64,000 nt of DNA from Oceanobacillus sp. J11TS1 (GCF_018333215.1 NZ_BORO01000003.1:1-64000); one strand, 5' to 3'. Positions 25,540-36,854 are shown, counted from the stretch's first letter. Notes: generated by a model from the letters alone, not told the origin. Numbers and translations: made by a program.

Positions 25540-26691
25540 TTATCGATGTTTAAATTCATCTTTAATCGCGTGTAGTAAATCTTTGTTGCATATAATGTCG
25601 TAGCCTGTATGTGCCAAGGATAGGACAGCATCGTGAATAGCTGCTTCTCCATCTGGTGTTATGGTTTTTTCTGCAAATTCTTTGGTATGAAAAACAAGTC
25701 CCGGTTCATTTAAACCAACATAAGGATGAATGGATGGGACAACCTGGCTAACATTCCCCATATCTGCAGATCCTGTTGCCGGAACCGCCGGGTAAACCGG
25801 ATTAGCACTATATGCTTTTAAATGCTTTGTAAATGTATCCGATAAGGTTTGATTCGTTATCATATTATCGTAGCTTAGCTCATAGTTGGAAATCTCCAAA
25901 GATGCTCCCGTCATCAAGCATGCTCCTTCTGCGATATCTTTCACTTTCGCCACTACTTCATCTACCATTTCTCGTTCATCGGCACGAATGTAAAATTGCG
26001 CAGTAGCTTCTGCCGGTACGATTCCAGCTGCTTCTCCGCCTTTTGTGATAATTCCATGCATTCGCACATCATCTGGAACATGCTCGCGAAGTTCATTAAC
26101 TCCATTAAATAATTGAATAACCGCATCTAACGCATTAATTCCTTTATCGGGGGATGCTGCTGCATGTGCTGCTTTCCCTGTGAAATCAAATTGGAGCGCA
26201 TCCATTGCCAGCATCGGACCGCTTTCCGAAGATACATCCGCACCATGGACCATCATAGCTACATCAATATCATCAAACGTCCCCTGCTCACTCATCGGTA
26301 CTTTCGCGCCATTTGTTTCCTCTGCTGGAGTACCTAGAACAACTACCTTTCCGCCGATTTCTTCTACATACTGGCGCAGAATAACCCCAGCCCCGACCGC
26401 AAATGTAGCAATTAAATTATGACCGCAACCATGTCCAATTCCCGGTAATGCATCATATTCCGCCAAATAGGCAATTGTTGGTCCCCGCTTGCCGCTAGCA
26501 AACTCCGCTCGAAAAGCAGTTGGGCGATCAACAATCCCTGTCTCCACCTCAAAATCATAAGAACGTAAATAATTCACCAGTAATTTCATCGATTCATATT
26601 CTTCATCGCCTAATTCTGGATTTTCATATAATTGATTGCTAATTTGAATAAGTTCATCTTGTATTGCTTTATAGTTTTCTTCTAATGACAT
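25540..26691 (-). CDS. M20D-family amidohydrolase/aminoacylase
   Basis: A metallohydrolase of about 383 residues from the M20 family, amidohydrolase (AbgB/HipO-like) branch. Metal-ligand motifs GHGCGHN and PAEETNGAK are intact, and the lid domain begins after GKAAHAAASPDKGINALDA. Such enzymes remove N-acyl or N-carbamoyl groups or split p-aminobenzoyl conjugates; the substrate here is not known. AGGAGG lies 11 bases before the ATG at 26691 and inside the longer frame from 26715, so the shorter start is preferred. Confidence 0.85.
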   Translation of the reverse strand: MSLEENYKAIQDELIQISNQLYENPELGDEEYESMKLLVNYLRSYDFEVETGIVDRPTAFRAEFASGKRGPTIAYLAEYDALPGIGHGCGHNLIATFAVGAGVILRQYVEEIGGKVVVLGTPAEETNGAKVPMSEQGTFDDIDVAMMVHGADVSSESGPMLAMDALQFDFTGKAAHAAASPDKGINALDAVIQLFNGVNELREHVPDDVRMHGIITKGGEAAGIVPAEATAQFYIRADEREMVDEVVAKVKDIAEGACLMTGASLEISNYELSYDNMITNQTLSDTFTKHLKAYSANPVYPAVPATGSADMGNVSQVVPSIHPYVGLNEPGLVFHTKEFAEKTITPDGEAAIHDAVLSLAHTGYDIICNKDLLHAIKDEFKHR

Positions 26692-26934
26692 GTGATGAAA
26701 TTCCTCCTGTTTCATAAATAAAATGTATTTTTATGCTATATCATTGTAAAATTATTTAGTTTTTTGAATTATAACATGGTTCCGAAGAAAATGGTAAAAA
26801 TTATAAACATAAATACTCCTCAGATAAAATGATGATTTCGGAAAAATATCAATTGTATAAACCCTATATTCCTTCTCTGATTTTTCTAATGTATAATAAG
26901 CTTTATTCTTAATCATAAAAGGAGCTTTACATCC

Positions 26935-27522
26935 ATGCCTATAGTACCTTTTCTTACATTTGTTTTCATCAGTAGTTTTACACCTGGACCAAATAATTTT
27001 ATGGCTATCTCCTTCGCCAATCGCTATGGATTTAGAAATACGCTATCATTTTGTATCGGTGTTGGTGCAGGCTTCTTTCTCATTGCTTTCATTTGCAGTT
27101 TTTTTAATCGAGCTCTGATTGAAATTTTGCCGTTTATTGAAACACCATTAAAGTTTCTAGGGGTTTTTTATATGCTTTACCTCGCCTATAAAACATTTAC
27201 TAGTTCAGGAAGTAAGGGGGAAACTTCCACAAAAGCACATAAGAATTTATTTATCATCGGAGCATTCATGCAGTTTATTAATCCAAAAGCAATTCTTTAT
27301 GGCATTGCAGTTGTCTCCACGTTTTTATTACCCTATTACAATTCAGTTGCAAGCTATATTGTGTTCTGCCTTTTTCTCGGCATTGTCGGTATCTGCAGTT
27401 CCATAACCTGGAGTTTATTCGGTTCTGTACTCCAAAACTTCTTAGTCCGTTATCAACGTATCTTTAATATTGTTATGGGGTTATTACTTATTTATAGTGC
27501 ATTTGCTATTTTGATAGGATAA
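26935..27522 (+). CDS. LysE/RhtB-family exporter
   Basis: A 195-residue membrane protein with about six helices and the LysE-family start FTPGPNNFMAISFANRYG. Members export amino acids such as lysine, homoserine or threonine, or related metabolites. AAAAGGAG lies ten bases before the ATG. The substrate cannot be read from sequence. Array D begins 38 bp after the stop. Confidence 0.85.
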   Translation: MPIVPFLTFVFISSFTPGPNNFMAISFANRYGFRNTLSFCIGVGAGFFLIAFICSFFNRALIEILPFIETPLKFLGVFYMLYLAYKTFTSSGSKGETSTKAHKNLFIIGAFMQFINPKAILYGIAVVSTFLLPYYNSVASYIVFCLFLGIVGICSSITWSLFGSVLQNFLVRYQRIFNIVMGLLLIYSAFAILIG

Positions 27523-27559
27523 CTTTATAGGAAAACAAGCTAAATTTAGTACTGGGATG

Positions 27560-28008
27560 GAGCGGTTAGGCTTAAGGTTGGAGCGGATTGTGCCTGGATT
27601 GGAGCTATAGGCTTTTGGTTGGAGCGCTTTTTCACAGTTTGGAGCAGGGAGGCTTATGGTCGGAGCGCCTTTTCCCGGTTTGGAGCGCGTACACTTATGG
27701 TCGGAGCGCTTTCCCACGGTTTGGAGCGGTTAATTGGTTCGAGCGCTTTTTCCCGGTTTGGAGCGCGTACACCTTTGGTCGGAGCGCTTTTCCTTCGGTT
27801 TGGAGCGGTTATTGGTTCGAGCGCTTTTCTACCAGTTTGGAGCGCGTACACTTATGGTCGGAGCGCTTTTTCACGGTTTGGAGCGCGTACACTTATGGTC
27901 GGAGCGCTTTCCTACAGTTTGGAGCGGATTCGGCTCTGGGTGGAGCGCTTTGTGCTCAGGTTGGATCGGTTAGCCTTAATTTGAAGCGAGCCCAGTCCGG
28001 ATCGAGCC
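27560..28008 (+). repeat. GAGCG phased repeat array D (about 23 units)
   Basis: The largest array. Cores (GAGCG or variants GAGCT, GAGCA, GATCG, GAGCC) start at 27560, 27581, 27602, 27622, 27642, 27663, 27683, 27704, 27724, 27741, 27761, 27782, 27803, 27819, 27840, 27861, 27881, 27902, 27922, 27943 and 27964, and decay towards 28004. Spacing is 20-21 bases except for 17 and 16 at two short units. Two spacer types alternate (CGTACACTTATGGTC and CTTTTTCACGGTTT), giving a higher-order unit of about 41 bp. It fills the convergent gap between the LysE gene and a nucleoside hydrolase gene. Confidence 0.92.
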
Positions 28009-28040
28009 GGTTCTGCTTCTCCCTTCCATACTATCTACAT

Positions 28041-28075
28041 AAAAAACGAGGCTCTTCACTCATTAGCCTCGTTTT
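28041..28075 (-). terminator. Terminator of the nucleoside hydrolase operon
   Basis: AAAACGAGGCT (28043-28053) pairs perfectly with 28065-28075 around an 11-base loop, with T-runs on both sides. It serves the minus-strand hydrolase genes and may also stop transcription coming rightward through array D. Confidence 0.88.
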
Positions 28076-28095
28076 CTTATTGTATTATCTATCAT

Positions 28096-29052
28096 TTACT
28101 TAATCGCTTCTAAAACATCGAACAAATTCTTTTTAAACCGTTCACGGTCTACTGCTTCACAAACACGCACATTTGGTTCCTTCTCTAAGCGGTTATTCAC
28201 ATCGACCAGACTATAACCTCTTGTCAGCTCTCCTTTTGTTTCCACGTCTACATAATAATCATGGGATTCTGTCATAATACTTTCATCTGCTGCAATAGCT
28301 ACTAACAGTGTATCAGGATGCGTCGTTCCATTCAGACGGTGGACGGATTTATTGAACTGCATCACCACTCGATTGATATCAATAAAAAACTGGGAACCTG
28401 CCGTATTCAGCTCAGCGATCTCTGCATGATCATTGTCATCCATAATAGAATAACGCGTACACACATCCCACCCGACCATTGTAATCGGAATGCCGGAATG
28501 CAACACAAGCCTGGCTGCTTCTGGATCAACATAGAAATTGTACTCCGCTGCCGGTGTAATATTTCCTAATGTATTATTCGTGCCACCCATAATATAAATA
28601 TGGGGAATATCCTTAATAATCGAAGGGTCTTTTTTAATGGCCATAGCAATATTCGTCAGTGGGGCAATAGCTAAAATGCTTACTTCTCCCGGGTATTCTT
28701 TGACTTTTTCAATAATAAAATCGACAGCATGTCCTGCCTCCGGGCGCTGATCTGCTTTAGGAAAATGTGCACCGCCCATACCATCATCTCCATGAACGTC
28801 TTCTACTGTCCGATGTTTTTCTTTCCCTGTTGCGAGCAGTGGACGCTCTAAACCTTTATATACAGGTACTTTTTCTTCTGGGTGAGCAACCTGAATCGTA
28901 TACAGTGCGTTTTCCACCTCTTGGTCAAAGGCCACATTCCCGCCCGTGATCGTTACCCCTTCCACTTTAAAATGATGCATCGCTGTCAAAAGTGCGATAG
29001 TATCATCCCCGGCTGTATCTGTATCAATAATAATTCTTCTCATTTTATTCAC
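28096..29052 (-). CDS. Inosine-uridine type nucleoside hydrolase 1
   Basis: A 318-residue nucleoside hydrolase with the calcium-binding N-terminal motif DTDTAGDD (D10, D12, D16, D17) and the AEYNFYVDPEAA motif. It cleaves ribonucleosides to base and ribose in the cytoplasm; base preference is not evident. The GTG at 29052 has GGAG seven bases upstream, while an ATG at 29043 has AAGGTG six bases upstream, so either may be used. It follows a second, divergent family member with no gap. Confidence 0.87.
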   Translation of the reverse strand: MNKMRRIIIDTDTAGDDTIALLTAMHHFKVEGVTITGGNVAFDQEVENALYTIQVAHPEEKVPVYKGLERPLLATGKEKHRTVEDVHGDDGMGGAHFPKADQRPEAGHAVDFIIEKVKEYPGEVSILAIAPLTNIAMAIKKDPSIIKDIPHIYIMGGTNNTLGNITPAAEYNFYVDPEAARLVLHSGIPITMVGWDVCTRYSIMDDNDHAEIAELNTAGSQFFIDINRVVMQFNKSVHRLNGTTHPDTLLVAIAADESIMTESHDYYVDVETKGELTRGYSLVDVNNRLEKEPNVRVCEAVDRERFKKNLFDVLEAIK

Positions 29053-29053
29053 C

Positions 29054-29995
29054 TTATTTCTCCTGTCTCGCTAATTCCGTAATATAGTTAAAGAAAGCAT
29101 CCCGGTTAACTTCATAAACAAACTGAACGGGGCGCCCAGACTCTGAAATCTCGGTTTTCCCCTGACTGGCTCCATCTGGATGAACAACGGTTTTGACCTC
29201 TTTTTTCTTTACCAGATCCGGCTTTCCAATGGTTGCTGTTGTCAAAACATCCCATAAGAAGTACGTTGAATTCGTTTGAAAATGTACAAGCGGTGGTACC
29301 ATTGCATAACACTGTCCGAGGAAATCAATCCCGATATCCCGGCGTTCAGCAGCCCATCTATCTCTAACATCTATCGTCAATGGAACCATATTCGTACTTT
29401 CCAAAGCAATTAAGTCAATTTCAATCGAACTGTCCCATACGGTTTTTACTGCCTCCGGATCCCAAAAAGCATTCCATTCTGCTGTACCGTCGTGCTCCGG
29501 CTCCTCGACATTGCCATTTTCCAGGAATGTTCCACCCATCCAGACAAGCTTTTCAATTTTCTCTTCAATATCTGGAGCAATTTCCAATGCTCTAGCCAAA
29601 TCCGTTAAGGGACCGACAAACACAAGTGTTATTTTCTCGTCACTCTTACGAAGTACCTTTACCAAATGCTCGTGCGCTGCTTCTTCTGCAAGCTTTGCTT
29701 CTATTTTTCCAGACTCATTTAATATAGGTAAGGCGTCTACAAAGAAAGCATGCATGCGCCAATCTTTTGGAAATGGATTTTTCCCGCGGGAAGTGGATGC
29801 TGCCACCTCCACATCCTGTCCCTTTCCAAAACGGTCGATAATTTTACGGCTTGCATAAACAGCCGGCTCCAGATAACAGTCTGCCGGAATAACCCCGACC
29901 CCTGCTACATCGACATCTTCCATTTGTAATAATAAAAATAGCGAGATTAAATCATCCACACCACCATCATGGTTTAAATATACTTTCTTTTTCAT
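29054..29995 (-). CDS. Nucleoside hydrolase-family protein 2
   Basis: A protein of about 313 residues from the same fold. Its metal motif reads NHDGGVDD, so the first aspartate of the usual DxDxxxDD is replaced by asparagine. The AEWNAFWDPEAV motif is kept. The sequence is otherwise very different from the neighbouring hydrolase, so it probably acts on another N-glycoside. The start at 29995 has AAGGAG nine bases upstream. The two hydrolases and perhaps the BCCT carrier upstream may form a salvage unit. Confidence 0.82.
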   Translation of the reverse strand: MKKKVYLNHDGGVDDLISLFLLLQMEDVDVAGVGVIPADCYLEPAVYASRKIIDRFGKGQDVEVAASTSRGKNPFPKDWRMHAFFVDALPILNESGKIEAKLAEEAAHEHLVKVLRKSDEKITLVFVGPLTDLARALEIAPDIEEKIEKLVWMGGTFLENGNVEEPEHDGTAEWNAFWDPEAVKTVWDSSIEIDLIALESTNMVPLTIDVRDRWAAERRDIGIDFLGQCYAMVPPLVHFQTNSTYFLWDVLTTATIGKPDLVKKKEVKTVVHPDGASQGKTEISESGRPVQFVYEVNRDAFFNYITELARQEK

Positions 29996-30260
29996 ACGTA
30001 TTAACTCCTTTTTCATTAAACATTGAAACGCTTTTACTGCACTTAATCTATCTATAGCTTATCACAGAATCATGCGGAAGAATCATTGTTTTCAAAAAAG
30101 TATAAACCTGTATCTGCTTCCTCCAAAACCACTGCTGGCCTTGCACCAACCCTTCTTTAGTACAATAAAAGCTAGAAATGTAAGAAGACTTTTATGCCAC
30201 GGAAGAAAATAGCTGGTGGAAAGTTCTCAATTCGTAAAAATATAATTGTCGTTAAACATA

Positions 30261-30303
30261 ACAGGCACCCACACTGGAGTATTTATCCATTATGAGTGCC
30301 TGT
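30261..30303 (-). terminator. Terminator of the BCCT carrier gene
   Basis: ACAGGCACCCA (30261-30271) pairs with TGAGTGCCTGT (30293-30303), an 11-bp stem with one G-U pair. Only a weak T-rich stretch follows on the minus strand, so efficiency is uncertain. Confidence 0.6.
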
Positions 30304-30309
30304 CTAATT

Positions 30310-31893
30310 TTATTTTTCCTGTGATTTAGAAGAATACCTTGCTTTCCGAACATTTTTCACCCAAGCCCGGTCCTCGTCCATCATTTTTTTAGCAGCAAAG
30401 ACCGTTAGAATTTGAATGATAATGATCGGTATTCCCATTAATCCTGATAACACTTCTAGTGGAGACAGGCCGCCTACACTCATCAGCGTTAAAGCAAGAA
30501 CGGTAATCAAAGCTGCTATTAAGATTCTTAACGATTTATAAGGTGCGGATTTCGTCATATCTTGATTAGACATATAGGTTGCTACAGTATAAGTTGTTGA
30601 ATCTAATGTAGTAATTAAGAAAACCGTCGCAATAATGGTAAACAAGATGATTGTTAATGCTGGCATTGGCAGGGAACTCAAGATAGCAGGAATTGATTCC
30701 TCCAAGCCTTGATTTTGGACAATATCCAGTACTGGCAAGGTATCTGTCACTTGGCGATGAACACTTAGTCCTCCCAGCACACCTGTCGCAATCCAAGATA
30801 ATAGTGTCGGCGCCAATAGATACGTTAGGATCATCTCTTTAATCGTTCTGCCTTTCGATACAATTGCAGCAAAAACACCGTGGAGCATCGCCCAAGTTGC
30901 ATTATATGCAAACCAAAAAACCGTATGACTTTCTATGTGGGTACCGCCTTCTAAATTCAGCGAGTCGGTATACAGAGAAAAATTCATATAATTAGAGAGT
31001 AGGTATCGAACTGAATCTGAAAAGAAATTTAAGATAAAGATACCTGGTCCTATAATAAGAATAAGAATTGCAAATGCGCCTGCAAGATACATGTTTAAGG
31101 TACTTAATCGTTTAATTCCTTTATCAATCCCTACATACGCACTGATAGAGAAACCTAGAACCCATATTATTGTTACAATAACCGTAAAAGGAAATGTTAC
31201 TTCGATATTAAATAATTCTGCTAGATTATACGTAACAATCGGTGTCCCCAGGCCTAATGTCACGGCAGCTCCAGCTAAAATACTGACTAAGAATAAAATA
31301 TCAAGAATAATTCCGCCAATTCCGTCTGTAAATTTATCACCGAATATCACACGGCAGGCTTCTGAAATACGCATTCTTGGTTTCTTCCGTACATATAAAA
31401 GATATCCCATCGCCGGCGCTACCATAACAAAGACGGCGAAGGTTTGGAAGGTCCATAAAAACATACTATAAGAATTTCCGGCAAGAATCGCCTCCATCGA
31501 TCCTGCATCCAGTCCAAATGGCGGATCATTCGAAACCTCACTCCATTGCGTCAGCCCTGTCCGCATTACGGTGGAACCAAGCCCCATGGCAACTAAGATG
31601 GATGCATATTCAAATAAATTGTATCTTGGTTTCTTTGCCGGGTCCCCCAAAACTACTTTTCCATATTTAGAGAATGAAAAATAGAAAGCCGCTATAACAA
31701 TTAAAAATGCGTACCATAAATAACCCCATTTCAGGGTATCTACTAATGTATTAAAAATATTATCCAATAATTCCATGGACTCGCTTGTATACATTGCAAA
31801 TAGAAAACTAACAATCGCTATAATCACAATTGAAGGGATAACAATGCTTTTCTCAACCAAGCTTTTATTCTTCTGCCGTTTAGGCGCGTCCAT
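30310..31893 (-). CDS. Divergent BCCT-family transporter
   Basis: A 527-residue, 12-helix carrier of the betaine/carnitine/choline family. Residues usual for quaternary-ammonium binding are altered. The tryptophan box in helix 8 (family pattern WWxxWSPF) reads AYNATWAML around residues 329-337, and the helix-4 GMGxG...EPL stretch reads AMGLGSTVMRTGLTQW around 102-117. A substrate other than classic betaines is therefore likely. It lies upstream of two nucleoside hydrolase genes, separated by a weak terminator. Confidence 0.8.
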   Translation of the reverse strand: MDAPKRQKNKSLVEKSIVIPSIVIIAIVSFLFAMYTSESMELLDNIFNTLVDTLKWGYLWYAFLIVIAAFYFSFSKYGKVVLGDPAKKPRYNLFEYASILVAMGLGSTVMRTGLTQWSEVSNDPPFGLDAGSMEAILAGNSYSMFLWTFQTFAVFVMVAPAMGYLLYVRKKPRMRISEACRVIFGDKFTDGIGGIILDILFLVSILAGAAVTLGLGTPIVTYNLAELFNIEVTFPFTVIVTIIWVLGFSISAYVGIDKGIKRLSTLNMYLAGAFAILILIIGPGIFILNFFSDSVRYLLSNYMNFSLYTDSLNLEGGTHIESHTVFWFAYNATWAMLHGVFAAIVSKGRTIKEMILTYLLAPTLLSWIATGVLGGLSVHRQVTDTLPVLDIVQNQGLEESIPAILSSLPMPALTIILFTIIATVFLITTLDSTTYTVATYMSNQDMTKSAPYKSLRILIAALITVLALTLMSVGGLSPLEVLSGLMGIPIIIIQILTVFAAKKMMDEDRAWVKNVRKARYSSKSQEK

Positions 31894-31993
31894 TGTAAAA
31901 TCTCCTCTCTTTCATTTACTAGCTGTTATTATTGTAAATTGCTAAATAACTTCCTTGTCTATTAGTACCACAGAAAAACACACACTAAACACT

Positions 31994-32041
31994 CAAAAAA
32001 AGAGGCTCCTTTCTACAGCGCTATACTGCGGAAAGGAACCT
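31994..32041 (-). terminator. Terminator of panE
   Basis: AGGCTCCTTTC (32003-32013) pairs with GAAAGGAACCT (32031-32041) with one mismatch. On the minus strand it is followed by TTTTTTT. It begins just after the panE-like stop. Confidence 0.85.
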
Positions 32042-32045
32042 TTTT

Positions 32046-32906
32046 TTATTTTCTCATCTCACTCGCCAAAAGCAAACTGTAAACCGTATCTAAACAAGGC
32101 GTATGTAAATCATGCTCTCTGCTTTTCTCATATAGATAGCCTTGTATATAAGCAATCTCCATCGCTTGTCCGTTCATCCTGTCATAATACATACTTGTTC
32201 CCATATAAGGTGGGTAGCCAGCATAAATGTTCATAATAGCAGTTATCGTCTTTTCCTCAAAATGAACGCCTTCTGCTGCAGCAATCTTTATTCCCTCACG
32301 AATTAGGTTTTCACATAACCTGCGCACTTTTTCTTCCCGCAGAATGAACGCTGTATTTCCGCTGAGTGCGGTTACGGAATTAATCGCTAAATTAACCATT
32401 AACTTATACCAAACCTCGTAACGATAATCCGCACGTAATTGCATATCCAAATCGCTTTCTGCTATGGCTTCTTTTAATGTTTTTGTTACTTCATTTTCCG
32501 GTAATATTAATGTGCGGTCACGAAAATGAGTTACTACTTGGTCCTTTTTCTGCCCGCTAATATAGACCACGGCTTGATAAGCATGAGGAATTTGAAATTT
32601 TTCCAGCTGTCCATAGCCGTTTTGGCAAAGAACACAAACCGTATCCGCATGCTTAAGCTTCTCTAAATATGGCATAATTCCTTCTAGTTGTGTTCCCTTC
32701 ACCGTAATAAAAAGATAATCAAATACACTCTCCTCTTCTGAAATTTGTTCTACTGGAAGAATCACTACTTCTGGTGTTCCAACCCTTTCGATGCGAACCT
32801 CTCCCGCTTTCCTTCCTAGCAAGGTCACAGGATATCCACTCTTTTGCAGAGATTCTCCAATAATGGATCCCACTGCTCCAGGCCCAATTACTCCAAATTT
32901 ATACAT
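32046..32906 (-). CDS. panE: 2-dehydropantoate 2-reductase (ketopantoate reductase)
   Basis: A 286-residue NADPH-dependent reductase of the ApbA/PanE family. The nucleotide-binding motif VIGPGAVGSIIG is at residues 6-17, and the YKLMVNLAINSVTAL stretch carries the catalytic lysine and substrate-binding asparagine. It reduces ketopantoate to pantoate for pantothenate and CoA synthesis. It is transcribed divergently from panBCD, which supplies the other three steps. Confidence 0.85.
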   Translation of the reverse strand: MYKFGVIGPGAVGSIIGESLQKSGYPVTLLGRKAGEVRIERVGTPEVVILPVEQISEEESVFDYLFITVKGTQLEGIMPYLEKLKHADTVCVLCQNGYGQLEKFQIPHAYQAVVYISGQKKDQVVTHFRDRTLILPENEVTKTLKEAIAESDLDMQLRADYRYEVWYKLMVNLAINSVTALSGNTAFILREEKVRRLCENLIREGIKIAAAEGVHFEEKTITAIMNIYAGYPPYMGTSMYYDRMNGQAMEIAYIQGYLYEKSREHDLHTPCLDTVYSLLLASEMRK

Positions 32907-33051
32907 TTTCTATTCCCCACCTTTTTAAAAATGCTCACAGATTTAGCCTACATTGTACATATCCCTAACACACAAGCTAATAATTTGCCATTGTGAAACT
33001 ATACAGATAATTTTATAATAAGAAATAGAATAAAAATAGTAGGTGATAGAA

Positions 33052-35097
<2,046 letters not shown>

Positions 35098-35107
35098 TTA
35101 CTGATTT

Positions 35108-35146
35108 AAAGGACTTTGCTTACTGGTAAGGTCCTTTTTCCTTTTT
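35108..35146 (+). terminator. Terminator of panBCD
   Basis: AAAGGACTTT (35108-35117) pairs with 35128-35137 with one G-U pair, and T-rich sequence (TTTTTCCTTTTT) follows. Confidence 0.85.
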
Positions 35147-35425
35147 ATTGAAAGTTATTTCTGCTAATTTCACCTCTTCTTTCTCTTAACTTCCACTTTG
35201 TTAATCCTCTGCCTGCCTTTATTTAATATTTTCAGGTCTTATTATATGGAATAGATTCGTGCTTCCCTTGCTATCCGAAATCTCCACAAATTAGTCATCT
35301 TATTCCCCTTCACAAGGAGCACTTTTATTATAAAATGGTAGTAATGATGATGATGAAAACGTACAGAAAAGCATATTGGATCATTCCCTAGATTAAGTTC
35401 AATCAAAGCTAAAGTTGGTGTTAAA
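35147..35425. other. Gap between panD and the DUF454 gene
   Basis: About 280 bp of AT-rich sequence follow the panD terminator. No frame with a ribosome binding site, repeat or hairpin stood out. It presumably holds the promoter of the next gene. Confidence 0.4.
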
Positions 35426-35800
35426 ATGAAAAAGGCATTTTTAATTAGCTGCGGGTCCCTCTCGCTTGGACTAGGAATAATCGGTATTATTTTACCACTG
35501 CTGCCTACCACGCCATTTCTATTACTAGCTGCAGCATGTTATTCGAAAAGCTCCACAAGATTATACGATTGGCTGCTCAAAAATAAATACGTTGGCTCTT
35601 ATATCAAAAATTACCGTGCTGGAAAAGGAATTCCATTAAAAGCTAAAATTACTGCTGTATCGGTTTTATGGTTATCCTTATCCTTTACCATCTTTTTTGC
35701 TGTTCCACTCGTTGCCGTCAAAATCCTGCTTGCACTGATTGGAGCATACTTTACAAGTTTTATTCTGAAACAAAAAACACTTAAAAAGCATGCTGTCTAG
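35426..35800 (+). CDS. YbaN-family (DUF454) inner membrane protein
   Basis: A 124-residue membrane protein with three to four helices and the DUF454 signature GIIGIILPLLPTTPFLLLAAACYSKSS near its start and KNYRAGKGIPLKAK in the loop. The family has no agreed function. A weak GGTG ribosome binding site precedes the ATG. It stands alone on the plus strand. Confidence 0.78.
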   Translation: MKKAFLISCGSLSLGLGIIGIILPLLPTTPFLLLAAACYSKSSTRLYDWLLKNKYVGSYIKNYRAGKGIPLKAKITAVSVLWLSLSFTIFFAVPLVAVKILLALIGAYFTSFILKQKTLKKHAV

Positions 35801-35862
35801 AAATGGTGCACCTATTGCCATAGAAGATTGCATGCTATTTGTATTTGGAGGTGACTTGCACC

Positions 35863-36315
35863 ATGACGTTTTATGAAATTCTTGTATTAATACATATCTT
35901 TTCTGCCATTTTAGGGATGGGACCCGGTTTTGTGATGACGCCGATTGCCAAAAAAGCTTCCAACATGACCGAGTTGAAACATGCCTACGCAATCCGAAAC
36001 AAACTTCATCAATTTGTTATGATTGGCGGCACATTGCTTTTGATAACCGGGATATGGATGGGATTTTTAAATACCTATCTCCTCCAGCAAGGTTGGTATA
36101 TCACTAGCCTCATTCTTTATTTAATCGCTTTGGCAGCTGGTCCGACTGTATTGGTTTCAAGCTCTAAACCGATTAAAGCTTTGTTGAAACAACATAAAGG
36201 AGAAGATATACCTTCTGAATATTTCACGCTGTCTAAAAAGCTATTTTTCTATGAATATCTAATCAATACGATGTTTTTAATTATTATTGCTTTAATGATT
36301 ACAAAGCCTTTTTAA
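35863..36315 (+). CDS. DUF2269-family membrane protein
   Basis: A membrane protein of about 150 residues with four helices and the DUF2269 features LVLIHIFSAILGMGPGFVM and IRNKLHQFVMIGGTLLLITG. Function unknown. The ATG at 35863 is chosen because GGAGGTGA lies eight bases upstream and inside the longer TTG frame from 35839. A weak terminator follows. Confidence 0.78.
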   Translation: MTFYEILVLIHIFSAILGMGPGFVMTPIAKKASNMTELKHAYAIRNKLHQFVMIGGTLLLITGIWMGFLNTYLLQQGWYITSLILYLIALAAGPTVLVSSSKPIKALLKQHKGEDIPSEYFTLSKKLFFYEYLINTMFLIIIALMITKPF

Positions 36316-36346
36316 ATTTAACGAAAGAGGAATCATTTTTCTTACA

Positions 36347-36371
36347 AGGTTGGGGCTTGCCAGCCTTTTTT
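36347..36371 (+). terminator. Terminator after the DUF2269 gene
   Basis: AGGTTGG (36347-36353) pairs with CCAGCCT (36360-36366) including one G-U pair, followed directly by a T-run. Confidence 0.65.
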
Positions 36372-36544
36372 AATGTTTAAAAAGGAAGAATAAAGATATA
36401 TATTTGAGAAAAGCCCAAGTACAATTATAATCAAACAAAATAAATTTACAGGGGACATTTAAAGGGTATACAATTAAAAACAGGAAAACATTTAACTTTA
36501 TACACAAAGGCTTAATTAATCACTTGAATAGGAGATGATTTCTC

Positions 36545-36835
36545 ATGAAGTCTACTTCTGAAAATAAATTAAAAGGAAGCAACAATCGCTCCCTTCTGCC
36601 CTATTTCATCATAACAGGATTTATCACCATCATCTTATCTTCCTTCTTCACGGGGAGAGCTATTGCTGATGGAGATAATGAGTATTTTGGTTTGAATTTC
36701 TTTTTACTCATTGCTGTCTGGGCTTTAGGACCAACTTTTTACTATTTATTTCAATTAAAAAGGAGCGGCATCCTTATCTCGTTTCTTCCTATCATTTTTT
36801 ATATATGCAGGTTCATACTATCTTTTTTTATGTAA
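36545..36835 (+). CDS. Small membrane protein, unknown function
   Basis: A 96-residue protein with three predicted helices (about residues 17-38, 47-65 and 73-95) and a polar N-terminus. No family was recognised. AGGAGATG lies seven bases before the ATG and a strong terminator follows, so the gene looks real. Confidence 0.6.
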   Translation: MKSTSENKLKGSNNRSLLPYFIITGFITIILSSFFTGRAIADGDNEYFGLNFFLLIAVWALGPTFYYLFQLKRSGILISFLPIIFYICRFILSFFM

Positions 36836-36854
36836 AATAAGACGTCATTCCTGA

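Noticed and set aside
27588-28103. Long open frames (up to 171 codons) across GAGCG array D, and similar ones in array C
   Set aside because: They have no ribosome binding sites and their repeats (such as GRSAF and ERFF) simply translate the 20-21-bp DNA unit in several frames at once. The 21-bp steps avoid stops by chance of composition.
30020-30040. A cre site upstream of the nucleoside hydrolase genes (TTGAAACGCTTTTA)
   Set aside because: One base is missing from the core spacing, so the consensus is not met.
35242-35511. 89-codon minus-strand frame over the start of the DUF454 gene
   Set aside because: It overlaps a recognised gene on the other strand and lacks a ribosome binding site.
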